The notes: generated by a model from the sequence alone, not told the origin. DNA of 42,247 nt from Candidatus Melainabacteria bacterium (GCA_020854255.1 JADZFV010000104.1:1-42247); one strand, 5' to 3'; positions 32,638 through 41,643 are shown, counted from the stretch's first letter. Translations and numbers: made by a program.

Positions 32638-34023
32638 TTAGTGCGGGGGCATGGGAATCCACACAGGCGGTCTGCCCGGAAACTTCATTTTGCTGAGAAT
32701 TGCCTTGTCATCAGCATCATGGGGTTTCAAGTAAACGTAATAACTATCGTTTCGCTCGATTAGATCATCCTTCGGTTGGCTGCGCGGACTTATGAGCATA
32801 TCGTTGGTGAAGCGAACATGCATGTAATAGGGAAGCAATTGCGTAAAGTTCTGAACATCCGGCACCATTTCGTAGCGCAAAATTTTAGTTCCTGTAATTT
32901 TCAATACCTGGTTGTTTCCCGATTCAAGGGACTTGATCGGCACTTCCAGCCAACTAGTTCCAACTTGCACAAATCCTCTCACTATCGGAGACATCACGTA
33001 CAAAGGTTCGTCTCCTTTCGTGTTGCGCAAATAAAGTGTGACGATGTAAGACTCTCCGGGGCTGAATTCCACATTCTTCAAGTCAGCGCGTAAACCTTGC
33101 ATTGCTAATTCTTCAAGCGCCATTTTCTGCCGGGCTCTTGCTTCGATTGCGCTGCGCTCATAGTCGGCGACAGCCCAATTGACGCACCAGGCAATGACGA
33201 CTATCGGCACAACCCACATGACAAAGCGGCCGACAAAACTTTCCAGTCCTTCTCCGAGGCGCACCTTTTCTGCTGCCGCCTTTTCAGGAGAAACATCATA
33301 GATATCGCGCACACTTTCCTTTGCAGGAGAATCGACTGAATTGGAAGAACGTTCGGTTTTCGACACGGTTTTTCCGGCGTCCATTTCAATTACATGATCT
33401 GCTCGCCCGGCAATTGCAGGATTATGAGTCACCACAACCAGCGTCACTTTCAAAGCGCGATGGATGTCAATCAAAAGATTGAGAATTTCTGCCTCGGTCG
33501 TTTCATCCAGATCAGCAGTCGGCTCGTCCGCCAATAGCAGCTTGGGTGAATTCACAAGAGCACGCGCGATTGCCACGCGGCGCTGCTCGCCTCCCGACAA
33601 TTGTCCGGGAAATGAATCAGAGCGATGCGACAACCCGACACGATCGAGCAATGCGTGTGCTCTCGCATATGCCTCACGAGCAGAAAGCGCGCCCGAGATC
33701 AAACACGGCAAGGCCACATTATCAACAGCACGAAGTGTGGGAAGCAAGCTGGAAAATTGAAAAACAATTCCAACTTTTTTATTGCGTAAATCTGCTCTGT
33801 GAGTATCATCCAGTTTCCATTGATCGATGCCTTCAATCAACACTTGCCCTGAAGTCGGGCGGCTAATTCCTCCGATCATCCCAAGCAATGTCGACTTACC
33901 AGAACCAGAGCGACCCACGATCGCCAGCGATTGTCCTTGCTCCAGATCGAGACTGACACTATTGACGGCCTCAACTGATTGCTCACCGCCATAACTCTTT
34001 CCGACAGAAAGGACTGAAAGCAT
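32638..34023 (-). CDS. ABC transporter ATPase with C-terminal membrane anchor and periplasmic domain
   Basis: A 461-residue protein. Residues 1-225 are a LolD/MacB-type ATPase: Walker A GRSGSGKST (37-45), Q-loop VFQFSSLLP, signature LSGGEQ (142-147), Walker B LLLADEPT (162-169) and switch His in VTHN. It powers the FtsX-type permease encoded directly upstream (TAATG overlap of stop and start). Unlike normal partners (about 230 residues) it continues with a charged linker, a transmembrane helix (about 267-285, VMWVVPIVVIAWCVNWAV) and an extracytoplasmic beta-rich domain (about 290-461). The helix places the last 170 residues in the periplasm, next to the permease loop. This is the third gene of the copper-propeller operon and probably a maturation or export part. 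Confidence 0.85.
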   Translation of the reverse strand: MLSVLSVGKSYGGEQSVEAVNSVSLDLEQGQSLAIVGRSGSGKSTLLGMIGGISRPTSGQVLIEGIDQWKLDDTHRADLRNKKVGIVFQFSSLLPTLRAVDNVALPCLISGALSAREAYARAHALLDRVGLSHRSDSFPGQLSGGEQRRVAIARALVNSPKLLLADEPTADLDETTEAEILNLLIDIHRALKVTLVVVTHNPAIAGRADHVIEMDAGKTVSKTERSSNSVDSPAKESVRDIYDVSPEKAAAEKVRLGEGLESFVGRFVMWVVPIVVIAWCVNWAVADYERSAIEARARQKMALEELAMQGLRADLKNVEFSPGESYIVTLYLRNTKGDEPLYVMSPIVRGFVQVGTSWLEVPIKSLESGNNQVLKITGTKILRYEMVPDVQNFTQLLPYYMHVRFTNDMLISPRSQPKDDLIERNDSYYVYLKPHDADDKAILSKMKFPGRPPVWIPMPPH

Positions 34024-35339
34024 TACCCGCCCTCGCCCTGAATCAATAAATATGGTTCTTCGAGACTGGCTCTCCATGCAGGCACCAACGCGCCTGCCAG
34101 ACCCACGAAAGCCGAAGCGAGCGAACAGGCCAATGCAACACCGAGAATTATCGCTGGTTCTGGCCAGGCAAAATCTATATGCAGCATTTCTAAATAGTAA
34201 ACAAGCGAACGCTGGAAAACGAGCAAAAGTCCAGCACCAAATACAATGCCCGTCACGCCGCCGAGCGCCGTAGTGAAGACAGCCTCTGCAAGCAGCATTC
34301 TCATCACATCGACATGCCGGGAGCCAATTGCTCGCAACAGACCTACTTCCCGGCGCCTTTCTGAGATAATGCCGGAAAACAGAAGACTGACCATTATCAG
34401 CATTGCAATCAGCATCATACCGGTGAAGCCGAGCATGCCGCCGAGTAAGGCAGTCGTCGCCTGCCGCGTGGATGTAACTATGGTGGCACCTGAAACAACC
34501 TTCACTCCGGGCAATCGTGCAATTGCAAAGCGTGCTTGCTCAGGCGTTGCGCCGAATTTCAGCTTTACCAATATGGCAGAGATTTTAGAACGGTCAAAAC
34601 TTGCAAGAACGTCGTTTGCTCCGGCGCTGGATTTTGCATCTACTGCAGAGGTTACATTTGCAGCGGCCCTGGTCTTATCGCTCACCTTCGCATGCAGGAG
34701 TTCCATGGTTTCATATGTCGTGAAAAACGACTCATCAAGGGGTCCTACGCCGCTGCGTCCCAACTTTCCGTACACATTGACGGGACAATGGCAGGGCGCA
34801 ATTTCATCACCGATTGTTTCGGCCCGTCTGCTGCCGGCGATAATATCTCCTGTCGTCATTGGACGGCTTGCATGTGCCGCCATCCACGGCATAACAGTAA
34901 AATCCTTCTTCGGATCGAATGCGATCAAATTTGCCTTGCACTCCGGCATCCCTGACATGATTGGAACTCGAAAGTATGTTTGCGGAGCGGCTTGCTCGAT
35001 TCCGTCCAAATGCTCAATCTCGCTAACGAGGCTGCTGCTTATCACCTCGTCGGTGGGCTGCACGGTGAGAAGCGCGCTGGTTATGTTAACCATTGCTCTC
35101 GACGGCACAACAATCAAGTCTGCTCCCATTCGAGAAAAACTTTTGTCCATGCTGTCCTTAATGCCGCTTGCCACCGTATACGATGCAAACACTCCTCCTG
35201 TAGACAATGTCACAGCAAAAATTAGCATTAATGTGCGCGCGGGTTTGCGCAACAAATTCTGCAGGGCCAATCGTGTAAACAAAAACAGAGTCGCACCGGG
35301 CCGACGTCCGTGTATTGTCTCTACTGGCTCGGGCGACAC
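34023..35339 (-). CDS. FtsX/MacB-type ABC permease with periplasmic CHC motif
   Basis: A 438-residue permease with the MacB/LolC layout. Membrane helix 1 is at about residues 36-58. A large periplasmic domain of about 230 residues follows. Helices 2-4 are in the FtsX domain (about 295-435), with the conserved ISERRREVGLLRAIGSRH coupling segment. The periplasmic loop has a Cys-His-Cys at 183-185 (APCHCPVNVYGKLG), a candidate ligand for copper. Such permeases work by mechanotransmission rather than channel transport. GTG 35339 is the start, with GAGG 9 nt upstream. It lies 30 bp after the propeller gene and overlaps the ATPase start. Confidence 0.88.
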   Translation of the reverse strand: MSPEPVETIHGRRPGATLFLFTRLALQNLLRKPARTLMLIFAVTLSTGGVFASYTVASGIKDSMDKSFSRMGADLIVVPSRAMVNITSALLTVQPTDEVISSSLVSEIEHLDGIEQAAPQTYFRVPIMSGMPECKANLIAFDPKKDFTVMPWMAAHASRPMTTGDIIAGSRRAETIGDEIAPCHCPVNVYGKLGRSGVGPLDESFFTTYETMELLHAKVSDKTRAAANVTSAVDAKSSAGANDVLASFDRSKISAILVKLKFGATPEQARFAIARLPGVKVVSGATIVTSTRQATTALLGGMLGFTGMMLIAMLIMVSLLFSGIISERRREVGLLRAIGSRHVDVMRMLLAEAVFTTALGGVTGIVFGAGLLLVFQRSLVYYLEMLHIDFAWPEPAIILGVALACSLASAFVGLAGALVPAWRASLEEPYLLIQGEGG

Positions 35340-35369
35340 CGTTTATTGCCTCAAATATTCGAATAAAAG

Positions 35370-36980
35370 TTATAGAGTGGTACAGCGGCTGTTCTTGAGA
35401 TGCTCGACCTTGGTCGGAATGATCACGCAATCATGGTGCCCGCCAAAGTTGGGCAGATATCCCACCGGCTCAAGAGTATCCTGCGTAAAGATAAATGCTC
35501 CGCTGGACATTCTCTGAAATCCGCTAAAGATTTGAAAGACGTATTTGCCGTCATACGTGACAGCCATCGTCTGGCAATCAGGCCCGATATTTTGAAATTT
35601 CTTGATGATTTTCCAGGTCTTAGTATCGACAACACAACACCCGCTGTTAGCCGGTTTTGGATACAAGACGGAAACAAACATCTTACTGCCATCGACAGAA
35701 AAGCAGAGATGGAACGGGCTCGGATAATCGCCGCTCCAGGTAGGATCTTTGACGAAGGTTATTTTTTTCCAGTTGCGCGGATCGGCATCTGCGGTATCGA
35801 AAACAGCCATATTGTTTTGCTTGATGTTGTTCATCATCAAAAACGATTTTCCGTCTGGAGAAAAGCCCGCTTCGTGTCCTACGCATTTGACGTCGTCCAG
35901 CTTAATTTCCCAGGTGTCCGGACCAGAGCTAACTTTATTGATCGGCAGATTACCCGGCGATCCTTCAGGGCAATGCAAGCAACAAACCGGCATCCAGTTA
36001 TGCCTGTCAACGATAATGGCGCTAGACAGCATGCGAATAATCAACGCAGAATAGCGACCACCCGGATGGTGCACCACAGCATCTAATCCTGACAGTGCTT
36101 TTGGCGCATCACCGGGCAATTGTCCCGTATAGACGAGATATTCCGCCATCGGCACCATTTCCCAATCGATCTTATTTCCCTTGGTGCCTTCCAGTTCAAA
36201 TCTGCCGGTTTCCTTCGCCGCGTTCAATCTGACCAGGCGAATTTTTCCGCCTTTGGACCAGTTTTCCTCCATGCCTCCATCCGGATTGGCACCTACCCAG
36301 TCGGCACGGAAAGCCATTTGCACTTGAGTCTTTTCGTTGCCGACGGCGCGATTGAAAAATGCACAGACATCTTTCTGCCCATCAGCTCCGGCGAAGCCAG
36401 ATGCGTCAGGATAAATCGTCGTATGCACGCCCAATCCCACGCCTGTCGTTTCAGCAATGTCTTCCATCAAATTCATCGACTGCCCATCGAATTGAACACG
36501 ATAGATGTGATTGCCCATTCCCCATTTGGCAGTCAACCCGCGCTCCTTAATGCGGGTGGGCAAACCGTAAATCATCACGTTGTCGCCGCCCTGCGTCGAG
36601 TTGATGAACTCGAAGCCTTTGTAAGGATCCGGTGAAGGATATGCGGCAAGGTGGTGTGAGATCGGGCAGGAGTCGCCATAATTCCAATAACTTATCCACG
36701 CCAATGTACGTCCGGAATTGAGATCAATTGCATGGGTGCCGCCGCCCAATTTTTGAGGTGTCAAGTAGATGTACTGTCCGAGTTGCTCGAACGATTGCTT
36801 GAGAAGGCCGGCATTAACAATTTCAGTGCTGGCCTCTAGCTCGTTCGAACCGACACCGCCTGCGCTCCATTTGCTGATGCCCTCACCGGCCTGGGAAAAC
36901 AGTTTGCGACCGAAAACCATCCCGGCAGCGCCAAGGGCTGCAGCACCCAGGAGTCGTCTGCGGCTAAATACACGGGACAT
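35370..36980 (-). CDS. Tat-exported copper beta-propeller protein, NosZ/thiocyanate dehydrogenase-like
   Basis: A 536-residue protein. A twin-arginine signal (SRRRLLGAAALGAAG) shows export in folded form, usual for metalloenzymes loaded before or after export. The rest is a seven-bladed-propeller type with His in blade turns: SHHLAAYPS (109-110), LGVHTTIYPD (186), VVHHPGG (304-305), VGHEAGFSPDG (369), PFHLCFSVDG (424), GGHHDC (515-516). This resembles the copper-centre propeller of nitrous-oxide reductase. There is no C-terminal cupredoxin (CuA) domain, which fits thiocyanate dehydrogenase-like enzymes better. A CCLHC cluster lies at 333-337. One blade has Gln470 where a His is expected. TAGGAGA precedes the ATG by about 7 nt. 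The substrate is unknown. Confidence 0.75.
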   Translation of the reverse strand: MSRVFSRRRLLGAAALGAAGMVFGRKLFSQAGEGISKWSAGGVGSNELEASTEIVNAGLLKQSFEQLGQYIYLTPQKLGGGTHAIDLNSGRTLAWISYWNYGDSCPISHHLAAYPSPDPYKGFEFINSTQGGDNVMIYGLPTRIKERGLTAKWGMGNHIYRVQFDGQSMNLMEDIAETTGVGLGVHTTIYPDASGFAGADGQKDVCAFFNRAVGNEKTQVQMAFRADWVGANPDGGMEENWSKGGKIRLVRLNAAKETGRFELEGTKGNKIDWEMVPMAEYLVYTGQLPGDAPKALSGLDAVVHHPGGRYSALIIRMLSSAIIVDRHNWMPVCCLHCPEGSPGNLPINKVSSGPDTWEIKLDDVKCVGHEAGFSPDGKSFLMMNNIKQNNMAVFDTADADPRNWKKITFVKDPTWSGDYPSPFHLCFSVDGSKMFVSVLYPKPANSGCCVVDTKTWKIIKKFQNIGPDCQTMAVTYDGKYVFQIFSGFQRMSSGAFIFTQDTLEPVGYLPNFGGHHDCVIIPTKVEHLKNSRCTTL

Positions 36981-37273
36981 TGGGTCGTCTCCTACTTGGA
37001 ATCAAACTCTAAACAGTTATTCTTGCACAAAACACCTGCGATAAGACTCCAGGCATCGGTACCAAACCGGGCCTAAGAGGCTCAATTCGTAGTAGCGCTT
37101 GAACACAAACTCATCCAAAAGTATATACATTAGGATTTCGACGGCTCGCCTGCACAAGCCGGCTCTGCCTGCAGTCAAGTAAACTTCTTTTCTATCGGAT
37201 GGACGCAAAAACCAGCGGCGGCCAGCTTATGATCAAGTGGTTTCTTTTTGCTCAGTGCCACTCGGAATCCAAT
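36981..37273. other. Divergent intergenic region
   Basis: About 290 bp between the copper-propeller operon (-) and recQ (+). I could not assign a promoter pair on either strand. Confidence 0.35.
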
Positions 37274-39187
37274 ATGCAGACCTTTCCATCGCAGATAACT
37301 CAGCTCAACGATATCGTTGCAAAACACTGGGGTATTCGTGAATTGCGGCCATTGCAGGAGCCGGCGATGTGTTCTGTCCTAGAAGGACGCGACTCGCTCG
37401 TGGTGATGCCGACCGGTGGCGGCAAATCTCTTTGCTTTCAAGCGCCGGCTGTGCTGCGCGGCGACACAACCGTTGTGATATCCCCTTTGATATCACTGAT
37501 GAAAGACCAGGTTGATGGACTGCTTGCCTCAGGTATCTCCGCAATTCAGCTAAATAGTTCGCAGACAGCGGAGGAAAGACAACAGCACGAAAGAAACATA
37601 CTCAACGGCAATGTGCGTTTGCTTTTTGTATCTCCTGAGCGCCTGGTGCAAGCAGACATGCAGGATTTGCTGCGCAAGATTGATGTACGCACATTTGCTA
37701 TCGACGAAGCACATTGCATCAGTCACTGGGGTCACGATTTTCGCCCTGAGTATCGCCAGATGCGCATGCTCAAAACAATCTTTCCCAAAGCCTCAGTACA
37801 TGCTTATACAGCTACTGCTACACAACAAGTAAGAACCGACATTATTCAGCAATTGGGATTGAAAGACCCATCAATACTCGTCGGCAACTTTGATCGGGCC
37901 AATCTTTCGTACCGGATCATTTCTCGACGCGGCGGGGTGTTGAAACAAGTCCTTTCCGTCATCGATCGCCACAAAAAAGAAGGCGGCATCATCTACTGCA
38001 TTCGCAGGGCTGAAGTCGACGAGTTGACCAAAGATCTCAAAGCAACCGGCATCAAAGCAATGGCTTATCATGCGGGCATGACTGCTCAGGAAAGATCGCA
38101 AACACAAGAAGCCTTTTCTGAAGAACACTGTGATGTCGTGGTTGCAACTGTCGCTTTCGGCATGGGCATCGACAGATCGAATGTTCGATACGTTCTTCAC
38201 ACGGCGATGCCCAAGTCACTGGAAGCCTATCAGCAAGAAACCGGCAGAGCTGGGCGCGACGGATTGGAAGCGGAGTGTGTTCTCTTGCATTCCGGTGCCG
38301 ACGTTTTCACCTGGAAAGCAATCATGCAGAAAGCGGCTTCGGAGCAAAATCAGGGGCAATATCAATATCAAGAAAACGACCACTCGTATCTTGAAACAGC
38401 CAACGAACACCTGCACTTGATGGACCGTTATTGCCGCGGTGCGGCTTGTCGCCATGCTCTTCTTGTGGCGCACTTTGGGCAAACCTACGGCAAAGACAAT
38501 TGTGGTGCCTGCGATATCTGTTTGGGTGAAACGGTCGAAGTCGAGGGCGCACTGATAATCGCGCAGAAGATTCTTTCTTGTGTGGCGCGACTTAAAGAAA
38601 AGTATGGCATCGGCTATGTAGCTGCAGTTTTGCGCGGAGAGAATTCACAGGAAATCCGCGCTCGCGGAGGTCAATCTATTAGCACCTATGGCTTGCTGAA
38701 GGAGTATCACCTCAACGATCTTCGCGACTGGATGTATCAACTGATAAGCCAGGAAGTTCTGGTTCAGGAAAACGTTGAATACGACTCTGGGCGCTCAGTT
38801 CCAATTTTGAAACTGAACGGAGGTTCGTGGCAAGTAATGCGCGGGCAACGCACCAACATTCGATTGCTCAAACCGGCAGAGCGCAAGAAGGGCGAACGCA
38901 CAAAACTTTCAAAAGCAGAAACTGGCTCGTGGGATGGTGTCGATCGCGATCTTTTCGAGAGCATGCGAGAATTGCGCAGGCAAATTGCAGACGCACGACG
39001 CGTGCCGCCGTATATTATTTTTCCGGACAGCACTCTGCGCGAACTGGCACGCATCAGACCATCTTCTCTGGAGAGAATGCGCATGGTAAGCGGAATCGGT
39101 GACGCGAAGCTACGAGATCTTGGACAAACGTTCCTCGATGCCGTACTTTCTTACAGCAAAGCAACAGGCGCTTCTTTAGATACATAG
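37274..39187 (+). CDS. recQ: ATP-dependent DNA helicase RecQ
   Basis: A 638-residue 3'-5' helicase for recombination and replication-fork repair. All parts are present. Motif 0 is HWGIRELRPLQ; Walker A is PTGGGKS (about 46-52); the DEAH box is followed by CISHWGHDFRP; motif VI is QETGRAGRDG. The zinc domain has C-R-G-A-A-C-R-H and CGACDIC. A winged-helix RQC region follows, and the C-terminal HRDC domain (about 560-635) has PPYIIFPDSTLRELA and GIGDAKL. I chose ATG 37274, preceded by GGA at about 7 nt, which leaves a normal-length N-terminus; ATG 37199 would add 25 residues. It ends 2 bp before the palindromic element. Confidence 0.94.
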   Translation: MQTFPSQITQLNDIVAKHWGIRELRPLQEPAMCSVLEGRDSLVVMPTGGGKSLCFQAPAVLRGDTTVVISPLISLMKDQVDGLLASGISAIQLNSSQTAEERQQHERNILNGNVRLLFVSPERLVQADMQDLLRKIDVRTFAIDEAHCISHWGHDFRPEYRQMRMLKTIFPKASVHAYTATATQQVRTDIIQQLGLKDPSILVGNFDRANLSYRIISRRGGVLKQVLSVIDRHKKEGGIIYCIRRAEVDELTKDLKATGIKAMAYHAGMTAQERSQTQEAFSEEHCDVVVATVAFGMGIDRSNVRYVLHTAMPKSLEAYQQETGRAGRDGLEAECVLLHSGADVFTWKAIMQKAASEQNQGQYQYQENDHSYLETANEHLHLMDRYCRGAACRHALLVAHFGQTYGKDNCGACDICLGETVEVEGALIIAQKILSCVARLKEKYGIGYVAAVLRGENSQEIRARGGQSISTYGLLKEYHLNDLRDWMYQLISQEVLVQENVEYDSGRSVPILKLNGGSWQVMRGQRTNIRLLKPAERKKGERTKLSKAETGSWDGVDRDLFESMRELRRQIADARRVPPYIIFPDSTLRELARIRPSSLERMRMVSGIGDAKLRDLGQTFLDAVLSYSKATGASLDT

Positions 39188-39188
39188 A

Positions 39189-39377
39189 GGCGACGCCGTA
39201 CGTCAATGCGTTCCACTTAGTGATGGCAGAAGCACCTGGAGAGTGCCGCCATCCTGGCGGCATCCGAGGCAAGACGGCTCTCTGCCTGAGCCGGCAAGAT
39301 GCCGGCGCTCCAAGGACCGCAGCTCGTAAAAAACTCGCTTACTGACTAAGTGAACACCATTGACGCCGTGCGTCGCC
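39189..39377. repeat. MITE-like palindromic element
   Basis: Terminal inverted repeats of 33 bp (39189-39221 and 39345-39377), 25 of 33 positions matching, enclose about 123 bp with no ORF. Inside are two further hairpins: GCCGCC-ATCCT-GGCGGC (39245-39261) and CCGGC-AAGAT-GCCGG (39291-39305). It fills the whole gap between the convergent recQ and the gene ending at 39391. No target-site duplication is evident. Confidence 0.6.
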
Positions 39378-39390
39378 CGATTATTTGAGA

Positions 39391-40506
39391 TTAAGTGCCA
39401 GAGCTCTTCTTCAATCTTATAAGAGTGAGTTGTTGCGTATTCGCTTTCGAATAGTGCACCAATATCGGGCTAGAGTTTTTTAAGAGATTTCCGACTGCGG
39501 TATCATATACAACATTCTTGTTGCCTGAAATAGTGAAGCAGGCGCGCAGGTTTTTCAAGTCGACCGCACCATTAATGGGCATCGTTTCGTTGGTTACTTC
39601 ATTAAAGTAGGTGCCTCGAATGATGCCCTTTTTGTCTACAGCTAATTGAAACAATTGCGAACCATTGGTTTGATCCCCGGAGACGAGCGCATACACACCG
39701 AGCGACTTCATGTCATTGACAGTTTTCTTTTGCACATCATCCGGCACGGGTGTATTTGGCACTGGTTGCGCCGTTTGCGCCAGTGCTTGAGCTTGAGTGT
39801 AGTATGCATCAGTCGACTCGAGCGGCTGCGAACCGTAATACACCGAGTCGCCTTGATAAGTAATGTTGTTGCCGTAGTCATAATAGACAGGGTCGTTCTC
39901 TGTATCTATTCCCCACCAGCCACCGAGATCGCCCCAGTAAGCCCCACCCCAGGCCCAATCGTCACCCCAATATCTGTTCCAGTAATGCCAGGGGTGATTG
40001 TTCCACCAGCCATGGTTGAAATAATTCCAGTGATTGAAATTTCCATTGACTGCATTGTAATGGTCTGCAAGTGCGCGCGGTGACATATTGTATGTTCCGG
40101 CGCGTCCAGCCCAGCCGGCAGCCGGATTGTCCATGACGTGCCCGAATCCGCCGTCTCCGGCAAGAGCGTTCCGTCCAACATCACCAAAATTCTTTACGCC
40201 ATCGTCGCCGGCTTTGATACCAGTATTATTGCCACCAAATGCGGAATCGCCGGGATGATCGAAATTGTCGTTGAAGCGATCGAACGCGTCGCCGCCGCGA
40301 TCCATACCACCTCGATCAAATCCTCTGTCGAATCCTCCGCCCATGCCGCCGCGATCGAAATCGCCGCCGAAGCCACCACGCTCGAAGCCACCGCCAAAAC
40401 CACGGCCGCCACCACCAAATCCACCGCGGCTATATCCTGGTTCTGCATGAAGCATCGGCAATAGCGCCGCCACCAACAAGAATGCAATTCTCTTTCTGAT
40501 TTTCAT
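39391..40506 (-). CDS. Exported Gly/Trp-rich surface-type protein
   Basis: A 371-residue exported protein in three parts. A signal peptide (MKIRKRIAFLLVAALLPML) precedes a Gly/Arg/Phe/Asp repeat region (about residues 25-95, with units like FDRGGMGGG). Then comes a Trp/His/Asn/Tyr-rich zone (about 140-215, including GWWNNHPWHYWNRYWGDD). The last part (about 220-371) is a conserved domain with YYDYGNNITYQGDSVYY, LGVYALVSGDQT and PILVHYSKANTQQLTLIRLKK, seen in planctomycete and related envelope proteins. The function is unknown. ATG 40506 has GGTGGA about 7 nt upstream. It follows the SnoaL-like gene by 69 bp and is probably cotranscribed with it. Confidence 0.75.
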   Translation of the reverse strand: MKIRKRIAFLLVAALLPMLHAEPGYSRGGFGGGGRGFGGGFERGGFGGDFDRGGMGGGFDRGFDRGGMDRGGDAFDRFNDNFDHPGDSAFGGNNTGIKAGDDGVKNFGDVGRNALAGDGGFGHVMDNPAAGWAGRAGTYNMSPRALADHYNAVNGNFNHWNYFNHGWWNNHPWHYWNRYWGDDWAWGGAYWGDLGGWWGIDTENDPVYYDYGNNITYQGDSVYYGSQPLESTDAYYTQAQALAQTAQPVPNTPVPDDVQKKTVNDMKSLGVYALVSGDQTNGSQLFQLAVDKKGIIRGTYFNEVTNETMPINGAVDLKNLRACFTISGNKNVVYDTAVGNLLKNSSPILVHYSKANTQQLTLIRLKKSSGT

Positions 40507-40575
40507 TTCAAATCCACCAGTAAAGCGACAAATCCGACCGAAACAACACAGCAAAGAAAACCGAGACAACAAAAG

Positions 40576-41571
40576 CTAAGTGCCGGTTCTTTTCGCTGTC
40601 AAAACCGCACTATCCGGCAGTCGCTTGCCGAGCACTCTGCGGGAGGTAGACTGCCATGAGAAAGTATTGTCATCGAGTTTTTTGATCATATATCTTGCCG
40701 AGCCTGTACTTCCATCAGCCTGCACTGAGCAGCCCTCTGCGGCCCAGGCATTGCCGGAGTTGAACCATCTCGATTCGCCATAACCGCCGTCGAAATCATA
40801 TTGCCACGAACGAATTCTCTTCGAGAGTGGATCCAGGAAAATAAACTGCGTCTGCGTAGACCTTTCGCCGTCCTTTGTAGTGGCATCGAAATCGCAGCGG
40901 ATCATATTCTTTCCGGCCACCCAATCAGCTTTGATCTGCAACGCACCTCTCGGTCCGTCAACTTTCCAATTGCCAATCAGCCAGGCAAGATCTGCAATTA
41001 CAGGGTGGTTTGCGGTAGCCGAACCAAACTTCGGTGATTCGGATACGCTCACCATCTGCCACTTGCCGTCGCGTTTTACATGAACAGCCGTATATGTCGA
41101 ATAGCTCATAGGATTCGTGGACAATCCAATGTGTGATACGCCATGCTCAATAGCTAAATTGTCGGCAGGAAATTCCAGTGAATCGATGCGAATTTCCAGC
41201 GCCTGGTTTCCATTTGCTTTGAAGAATGAAGTCATTTGCATCACAATCGCCTCGCGGCCGGAAGAGACTCTTCCTAATTGATCGGTGAAGATTGCATCGT
41301 CAGCCCACATTGCCGTTAAAGCTTGTGTGTCACTTGTCGCAAAGGCTTTTGCATAATCGGCTGCTTGTGCACGAATTGTCTGCTCGTCGGCAACTCTATT
41401 TGCAGCTCTTTCAGATGACTTCTTGTCTTCTTTCTGGTCTGTTTTTTTCTCCGCTTTTTCGGATGTCCTTTTCAGAGCAATTAGTGGACTGCCGACGCTC
41501 GTAGCCGGAAGTGTCATTAATGACAGGCAGGCAATCAGCAATGAAAAAGAAACCGTTTTGAAATATGCCAT
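40576..41571 (-). CDS. Exported SnoaL/SgcJ-like (NTF2-fold) protein
   Basis: A 331-residue exported protein. Residues 1-28 are a signal peptide; a Lys/Glu-rich linker follows. Residues about 60-185 form an NTF2/SnoaL-like domain: EQTIRAQAADYAKAFATSD, then ALTAMWADDAIFTD and SGREAIV, the pattern of the SgcJ/EcaC group. The C-terminal 140 residues look like a second beta-rich domain (WLIGNWKVDG, FIFLDPLSKRIRSWQYDFDG) resembling a lipocalin-like barrel. The substrate is unknown. ATG 41571 is preceded by AAAGGAG. It lies behind a promoter with a strong palindromic operator and precedes the surface-type gene. Confidence 0.78.
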   Translation of the reverse strand: MAYFKTVSFSLLIACLSLMTLPATSVGSPLIALKRTSEKAEKKTDQKEDKKSSERAANRVADEQTIRAQAADYAKAFATSDTQALTAMWADDAIFTDQLGRVSSGREAIVMQMTSFFKANGNQALEIRIDSLEFPADNLAIEHGVSHIGLSTNPMSYSTYTAVHVKRDGKWQMVSVSESPKFGSATANHPVIADLAWLIGNWKVDGPRGALQIKADWVAGKNMIRCDFDATTKDGERSTQTQFIFLDPLSKRIRSWQYDFDGGYGESRWFNSGNAWAAEGCSVQADGSTGSARYMIKKLDDNTFSWQSTSRRVLGKRLPDSAVLTAKRTGT

Positions 41572-41624
41572 CAATTCGCTCCTTTCAGCCCATCAAACTG
41601 AAAGTACCCGTTTTATTCTGAACC

Positions 41625-41643
41625 TATACATACCTTATGTATA
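41625..41643. promoter_or_regulatory. Palindromic operator
   Basis: TATACATA-CCT-TATGTATA: perfect 8-bp inverted repeat with 3-bp centre, overlapping the -10 region of the promoter for the 41571 gene. The size and symmetry suit a TetR/PadR/GntR-type repressor; no regulator gene is in the window. Confidence 0.55.

Noticed and set aside
34246-35517. Long plus-strand frame of 423 codons
   Set aside because: Antisense to the permease and propeller genes, whose proteins are clearly recognisable; low-complexity Ser/Arg composition.
37017-37208. Small minus-strand frame before the copper-propeller gene
   Set aside because: No ribosome-binding site and no recognisable domain; probably chance coding within the leader.
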